Positions 5,114-8,477 of a stretch of DNA of 8,477 nucleotides are shown in pieces. Made by a program: the position numbers and the translations under genes. This DNA is from Fibrobacter sp. UBA1313. GTDB taxonomy: Bacteria; Fibrobacterota; Fibrobacteria; Fibrobacterales; Fibrobacteraceae. The notes under the pieces were generated by a model, which saw nothing but the letters and a program-made list of their open reading frames with translations, did not search any database and was not told where the DNA came from. The stretch's first letter is position 1, and every line of letters begins with the position of its first letter. The stretch lies in assembly GCA_002307115.1 (NCBI GenBank), contig DBTP01000122.1, forward strand, positions 976 to 9,452, written 5' to 3'.

Positions 5114-5755
5114 TCATACTCTGCTGAAACTAGTCCATTGTCTTTCTTCTGGTGCGACCGGCTCCACCTGGCCCTTCCCCGCTGCCAACACTTTTAGCAG
5201 CCAGGCCATATTTTTTCCCAGCAGCCGCATCGTCTGAATGCCTTCTACGTCCTGTGCCGCTTCCCCGGGTTGCATGTCAAAGACCGCGTTCCAATAATTT
5301 GATGTCGGGATAATCAATTCGTCAGTCATAATATAATGATTCAGAGCATTGAAAGTGCCGACTTCCCCCGAGCGGCGAACAGTAGCCACTGCTGCGGCGA
5401 CTTTATGGCGCAGCATGGGTTGGTTTTGTACTCTGGTAACAAAGAAGGCTCTGTCCAGAAATGATTTCATCGTCCCGGCCATCCCGCCAAAAAAGACCGG
5501 CGACCCCAGGATAATACCGTCGGCCTCCTTCATCTTCTGAATCCAAGCATTGACTTCATCAATGTCAATGACGCAGCGCTCGTTTTGATTCTCCATGCAG
5601 CGCATGCAGGCAATACAACCTCTAATGTTTTTACCTCCGACATTTACAATTTCGAAATCAATCCCTTGGCTCTTCAGTTCTTCCCCTACTGTGTTCAAGG
5701 CATAATAGGTATTTCCTTCCTTCCTGGGACTTCCGTTAAAAGCAACTACTTTCAT
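5114..5755 (-). CDS. NADPH-dependent FMN reductase / iron-sulfur flavoprotein-like, 213 aa
   Basis: Flavodoxin-fold redox protein of the FMN-red/Isf group. It begins MKVVAFNGSPRKEGNT, where GSPRKEGNT binds the FMN phosphate. Cys47, Cys50, Cys53 and Cys61 form a CX2CX2CX7C motif (CIACMRC..ENQNERC) that in Methanosarcina Isf-type proteins holds a [4Fe-4S] cluster. ADGIILGSPVFFGGMAG at about 74-90 is the second flavin-contact loop, and LGKNMAWLLKVLAAGK near the end is usual for the family, so the protein looks complete. ATG 5755 has AAGGAG ten bases upstream. It is divergent from an AraC-type gene 150 bases away that probably controls it. No signal or membrane segment. Isf-type proteins transfer electrons or reduce quinones or peroxides; the actual acceptor here is unknown. 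Confidence 0.88.
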   Translation of the reverse strand: MKVVAFNGSPRKEGNTYYALNTVGEELKSQGIDFEIVNVGGKNIRGCIACMRCMENQNERCVIDIDEVNAWIQKMKEADGIILGSPVFFGGMAGTMKSFLDRAFFVTRVQNQPMLRHKVAAAVATVRRSGEVGTFNALNHYIMTDELIIPTSNYWNAVFDMQPGEAAQDVEGIQTMRLLGKNMAWLLKVLAAGKGQVEPVAPEERQWTSFSRV

Positions 5756-5780
5756 GTTTTACACACTCCTTATAATCCTA

Positions 5781-5823
5781 GTTGATATTTTAGTATTATA
5801 TTGATATAATCAACTTTAGGTAT
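5781..5823. promoter_or_regulatory. Flavoprotein promoter with TTGATAT repeats (candidate AraC-type sites)
   Basis: A perfect minus-strand TATAAT (5800-5795) sits about 33 bases ahead of the expected 5' UTR end, but the -35 position (ATACCT) is poor, as in activator-dependent promoters. TTGATAT occurs at 5782 and 5801 as direct repeats 19 bases apart; the second is part of the palindrome TTGATATAATCAA (5801-5813). The neighbouring AraC regulator is the natural candidate to bind here. Confidence 0.4.
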
Positions 5824-5907
5824 TCTCATTATATAAACAAAATCAACCACATTCATGGACGATATTGATTACTTTTAGCACTATATTAACATCAGAAGGT
5901 ATAAGAG

Positions 5908-6771
5908 TTGGATGATAATGCTCTGCGTTATGATGATATGTCAGATAAGAACTTATTTATCAAGATAAAAAAAGAAGAATATGAAACATCCGGCCTTATT
6001 TTTAGCAGTCATTGGCACGAACAGATTCAATTCTATTATTTTACGCGTGGAAATGCTGTCATCCGGTGCAATTCAAGAAAATTTGAGGTAAACGCCAACG
6101 ACTTTGCGATCATAAACAGCAAAGAATTGCATTATATCGAAAACATTGGCGGAAGCTTAACTTTATATATGATCAAGATAGATTTAACTTTTATTTACAG
6201 CAATAAAGCTGACTCTATACAGGCGCAGTTTCTAACGCCATTATCTCAGAACTTCATTTTATTTGAAAACGTGGTCAGAAACGATGAAAGCTTATTAAGG
6301 TGTGTGAATCGAATGATTCACGAATACTTTACAAAAGAAATTGGATTTGAATTGGCCATTAAATCACAGGTCTATGATCTTATCGTCATACTACTCAGAG
6401 GTTATGTAAAAAAAATCTGCAACGAAAATGAACTAAAATCCCAACTGCTTCTCCTGCAGCATTTTAAAAATGTGATAAACTATATCGAAAATAGCTTTAC
6501 TGAGAAAATAGACCTTGAGAAACTTTCCAAGATTGCCGGATTTAGCAAAGGCCATTTTTGCAGGCTTTTTAAACGAATTACAGGCATGTCGGCGATCGAC
6601 TATATAAACAATTTGAGAATCAATAAGGCTTTCGATCTCTTAAAAAGCAGTGACCTTAATATTACGGAAATAGCATTGAGCTGTGGCTTTAGCGATTCTA
6701 ATTATTTCAGCAGAATTTTTAAGAATCATAAAAAAATATCTCCCATGCAGATGAAGAAACAATCCAGGTGA
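5908..6771 (+). CDS. AraC family transcriptional regulator, 287 aa
   Basis: The N-terminal part (about 15-165) is a cupin-like sensor domain: SSHWHEQIQFYYFTRG is the typical first strand pair with the His motif, followed by NDFAIINSKELHYI. The C-terminal part holds the two helix-turn-helix units: IDLEKLSKIAGFSKGHFCRL (about 200-219) and NITEIALSCGFSDSNYFSRI, followed by FKNHKKISPMQ. The start is TTG at 5908, chosen because AGAAGG lies eight bases upstream; the first in-frame ATG (5938) has no ribosome site. It faces away from the flavoprotein gene at 5755, which it likely activates in response to a small aromatic or redox-linked ligand; the ligand is unknown. Lys- and Asn-rich, AT-rich codon use unlike the hydrolases, so it fits the native background. 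Confidence 0.9.
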   Translation: MDDNALRYDDMSDKNLFIKIKKEEYETSGLIFSSHWHEQIQFYYFTRGNAVIRCNSRKFEVNANDFAIINSKELHYIENIGGSLTLYMIKIDLTFIYSNKADSIQAQFLTPLSQNFILFENVVRNDESLLRCVNRMIHEYFTKEIGFELAIKSQVYDLIVILLRGYVKKICNENELKSQLLLLQHFKNVINYIENSFTEKIDLEKLSKIAGFSKGHFCRLFKRITGMSAIDYINNLRINKAFDLLKSSDLNITEIALSCGFSDSNYFSRIFKNHKKISPMQMKKQSR

Positions 6772-7015
6772 TCTTTTGCCCATGATAAAAAAAGAGTGAA
6801 GATAAACCCTCTTGGATTTCTAGATGCCAGTTATTTTTGAGCATCCCAAAAAACATTAATCTAGGTGAACCCAATTCAATTCGTTAGATGATAATAAATG
6901 TCAAGTTGCCTGTTGCTTGTAGTTGTTATTCAACCCACCGAGAATCGGCTCAGAAACCAAAACCGTATCCGCTATGGAAGTAATAAGCCATTCGTAAAGA
7001 GAAATGATGAATTAA
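6772..7015. other. Intergenic stretch without a recognised gene
   Basis: Nothing convincing on either strand. A 37-codon open frame on minus (7011-6901) ends VSEPILGGLNNNYKQQAT but has no start codon or ribosome site; it may be gene debris. No T-tract terminator for the AraC gene was found. Confidence 0.4.
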
Positions 7016-7061
7016 GCAGCTGAAGCCCTAAATTTATTTATAAATTTAGGGCTTCAGCTGC
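7016..7061. repeat. Perfect 21-bp inverted repeat with 4-base loop
   Basis: The left arm (7016-7036) starts GCAGCTGAAGCCC and the right arm (7041-7061) is its exact complement, with TTTA between. The right arm includes the first bases of the TetR-tail duplicate (GCTTCAGCTGC). No T-tract follows on either strand, so it is not an ordinary terminator. It marks the right boundary of the inserted segment. Confidence 0.85.
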
Positions 7062-7179
7062 TGTCGGCGTACTGGAATGGTGGATAACTCACTCGATGCC
7101 TTATTCCGCGGCAGATATGGTAGAACAATTTAAGCTGCTGATGGAACGCTTTCAAATAGTACGCAAAGAATTGGTATAA
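7051..7179 (+). pseudogene. C-terminal fragment of a TetR regulator gene
   Basis: Frame from GCT 7051 gives ASAAVGVLEWWITHSMPYS and then ADMVEQFKLLMERFQIVRKE, LV and TAA (7177-7179). It matches the last 43 residues of the TetR protein at 2892-3455 with a few substitutions. The helix-turn-helix part is missing and no start is present, so it is not a working regulator. Confidence 0.88.
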
Positions 7180-7371
7180 ATTATGGTTGTTATTCCTCTT
7201 GCGAACTTCCCGGATTATGCTTTGGCAGCGTTACCATAAATTCAGCGCCCTGCCCTTTCTCACTTTTGACGGTAACCTTTCCCTGATGCAGCTCGACAAT
7301 TTTCTTCACCAGCGAAAGCCCTAAGCCATTGCCGCCTAAGGAACGGTCCCGAGATTTGTCCAATTTGTAAA
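7051..7371. repeat. Diverged direct repeat, right copy (TetR tail + kinase tail)
   Basis: Partner of 3327-3654. Here the kinase part continues into the nearly full kinase gene, while the TetR part is cut at the inverted repeat. The many silent third-position differences between copies show they are not a recent duplication. Confidence 0.85.
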
Positions 7372-8152
7372 ACCGTTCAAAAATGTGCATCTGATCCTCC
7401 GGCGAAATGCCAATGCCGTTGTCCCCAATTGTACATACCACGTTGTCTTGATTGCCGGTAAGTATGACCCGAATCGTCCCATTTTCCGGCGTGAATTTAA
7501 TCGCGTTGTGCAGAAGATTGATCCAGACCTGACTCAGTAAATCCTCATTGCCCGTCACCATGATGAGGGGTAAGGACACATCAGGCGTAATGTTCTTGGC
7601 AGCCCATTGCGGTTCCAGCATCAGGAGTATGCTTTCAAGTTGTTTATCCAGACGGAAGGATCTGATTTCCAAGGGGACTGAGTCCGCCTCCAGAACTGAA
7701 AGGCGCAAAAGATTGTCGCTTAATTTTGATAACCGCTTACTTTCCGTTTCGATAATCGTGGCGTAATGGGTAATCTGATCCGTGCTTATCCCATCCCGCA
7801 TTAATAGGGAGGCATATCCGTTGATGGAGGTGAGCGGAGATTGAATTTCATGAGATACGTTAGAAATAAAATCCTGCCGTAGTTTCTCGATGGAACCGAG
7901 TTCCTTTGCCATTTTATTGACGCTTGCAGCCACCTCACCGTAGGGGTTGCGTCCATCCTCTGTGGTGACAAACACACGGAAATCTCCTTGGGCAATCTTG
8001 CTCATGGCATCAAGAATATCCGTAAGCTGCTTTGGATGCATAAAATCGTGATGTTTTCCTCTAGCTGTTGTTCGATCGAGTATAAAAGTATATAGTATTC
8101 TGCCCACAGGCATCAGAATCATCGCAACAAGACCGGAAAGCACATGGTCCAC
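7190..8152 (-). CDS. Sensor histidine kinase, body after an in-frame TAG (320 aa from GTG)
   Basis: Membrane-bound two-component sensor kinase. From GTG 8152: one membrane helix (VLSGLVAMILMPVGRILYTF), a HAMP linker (about 40-86, ending VNKMAKELG), the HisKA H-box FISNVSHEIQSPLTSING with phospho-acceptor His101, N-box NLLHNAIKFTPENG, G1-box GDNGIGISPED, F-box IFERFYKLDKS and G2-box GGNGLGLSLVKKI. All catalytic motifs are intact. The full gene starts at ATG 8284 but codon 40 is TAG (8167-8165), probably a TGG Trp codon originally. GTG 8152 with a GGAG three bases upstream could allow restart, giving a kinase with only the second membrane helix. It partners the response regulator upstream (ATGA overlap). 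Signal unknown; the tiny external loop suggests intramembrane sensing. The last part is duplicated at 3485-3654. Confidence 0.85.
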   Translation of the reverse strand: MDHVLSGLVAMILMPVGRILYTFILDRTTARGKHHDFMHPKQLTDILDAMSKIAQGDFRVFVTTEDGRNPYGEVAASVNKMAKELGSIEKLRQDFISNVSHEIQSPLTSINGYASLLMRDGISTDQITHYATIIETESKRLSKLSDNLLRLSVLEADSVPLEIRSFRLDKQLESILLMLEPQWAAKNITPDVSLPLIMVTGNEDLLSQVWINLLHNAIKFTPENGTIRVILTGNQDNVVCTIGDNGIGISPEDQMHIFERFYKLDKSRDRSLGGNGLGLSLVKKIVELHQGKVTVKSEKGQGAEFMVTLPKHNPGSSQEE

Positions 8153-8164
8153 GAGCTCCGGGGG

Positions 8165-8284
8165 CTACCCGGTTATTCTGAAAATCAACCGAGTCAAACC
8201 ATAAGCCACCGCAAAGGCGCAAGTACAGAAAAGTAGAAATTTAATGTATCTTGTGACAAACTGAACGCATTGTCCTTTTTTCAT
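8165..8284 (-). pseudogene. N-terminal 39 codons of the sensor kinase, ended by TAG
   Basis: ATG 8284 has GGAGG six bases upstream and overlaps the response regulator stop as ATGA, so it is the native kinase start. It encodes a first membrane helix (FLLFCTCAFAVAYGLTRLIF) and RITG, then TAG, then PPEL in the same frame leading into the rest of the kinase. A single G-to-A change from TGG explains it. Sequencing error, nonsense mutation or TAG readthrough are the options. Confidence 0.8.
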
Positions 8285-8477
8285 GGAGTTGCCTCCAGTC
8301 GATAACCCAAGCCACGAATAGTGGTAATTTTGAAATGAAATTGCTCCGGTGGGAAACGTTCCCGCAAACGGTTAATATGCACATCGAGGGTTCGTTCGTT
8401 ACCATCAAAGTCCAGGCCCCAAACATCTTCAATCAGCTGATTGCGGGACAACGTTTTGCCCGCATAACTGCCCAGTT
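8281..8477 (-). CDS. OmpR/PhoB-family response regulator, C-terminal end (partial)
   Basis: The last ~64 residues of a winged-helix DNA-binding domain: KTLSRNQLIEDVWGLDFDGN, then ERTLDVHINRLRERF, and the closing KITTIRGLGYRLE, all hallmarks of the OmpR class. The stop TGA (8283-8281) overlaps the kinase ATG, giving translational coupling in a regulator-kinase operon read leftward. The receiver domain lies beyond the right edge. Targets cannot be inferred from what is visible. Confidence 0.92.
   Translation of the reverse strand, partial: LGSYAGKTLSRNQLIEDVWGLDFDGNERTLDVHINRLRERFPPEQFHFKITTIRGLGYRLEATP

Noticed and set aside
7016..7061. Palindrome read as a Rho-independent terminator for the AraC gene
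   Set aside because: No T-tract follows on either strand, and it lies about 245 bases after the stop; one arm is TetR coding sequence.
8165..8167. TAG as a pyrrolysine codon in the kinase
   Set aside because: A single change from TGG is far simpler and kinases are not known to need pyrrolysine; kept only as a remote option.
1..8477. CRISPR arrays, tRNA or rRNA genes, riboswitches
   Set aside because: No regularly spaced repeats, cloverleaf or rRNA-like sequence was seen on reading both strands.

Overview
The window looks like an accessory, rearranged stretch of a Bacillota (low-GC Gram-positive lineage) chromosome, probably an anaerobe from Clostridia or Negativicutes. This is inferred from strong AGGAGG-type ribosome sites, AT-rich native genes, an EFR1-type flavodoxin/ferredoxin protein, an iron-sulfur flavoprotein-like reductase and an OmpR-type two-component system. 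Genus is not determinable by eye. Two alpha/beta-hydrolase copies stand out as GC-rich (37 G/C in 60 bases at 4321-4380, against 23 in 60 inside the ferredoxin gene at 2221-2280), so they probably entered by transfer.

Layout. (1) 1-1815, minus strand: a promoter just downstream of a terminator drives two antibiotic-biosynthesis-monooxygenase (ABM) domain proteins and then alpha/beta hydrolase copy 1, which is frameshifted and runs off the left edge. (2) 1827-3455: an EFR1 flavodoxin/ferredoxin gene on minus and a TetR regulator on plus, divergent. A 23-codon remnant of a Rossmann (ketopantoate-reductase-like) gene lies between them. (3) 3485-3654: a 3' fragment of a histidine kinase gene. (4) 3619-4751, minus: hydrolase copy 2, whose 3' end runs antisense into the kinase fragment. 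It is preceded by a 47-aa leader ORF coupled through TGATG and by a second copy of the terminator-promoter block. (5) 4757-5113: remnants of an IS256-type transposase and of an amidohydrolase. (6) 5114-6771: an iron-sulfur flavoprotein/NADPH-FMN reductase (minus) divergent from an AraC regulator (plus). (7) 7016-7061: a perfect 21-bp inverted repeat that forms the edge of a second copy of the TetR tail plus kinase tail. (8) 7190-8477, minus: the nearly complete sensor kinase, with an in-frame TAG at codon 40, and the C-terminal end of its OmpR-type response regulator.

Reading it as a whole: the ancestral order was probably EFR1 - TetR - kinase - regulator. About 3.4 kb (3655-7050), carrying hydrolase copy 2, IS debris, the flavoprotein and AraC, now sits between two diverged direct copies of the TetR-tail/kinase-tail junction. 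The gene content (ABM enzymes, a hydrolase, two flavin/Fe-S redox proteins, three regulator types) suggests inducible handling of quinone-like or aromatic compounds, but no substrate can be read from the sequence.

The most unusual signal is a roughly 37-base translation-start module (AAGGAGATCAA ... ATG(T/G)CGAA(A/T)ATTA) found in front of three genes of two unrelated families. In one it is fused in frame and replaces a signal peptide, in one it extends an ABM protein, and in one it forms a separate leader cistron coupled to the hydrolase.
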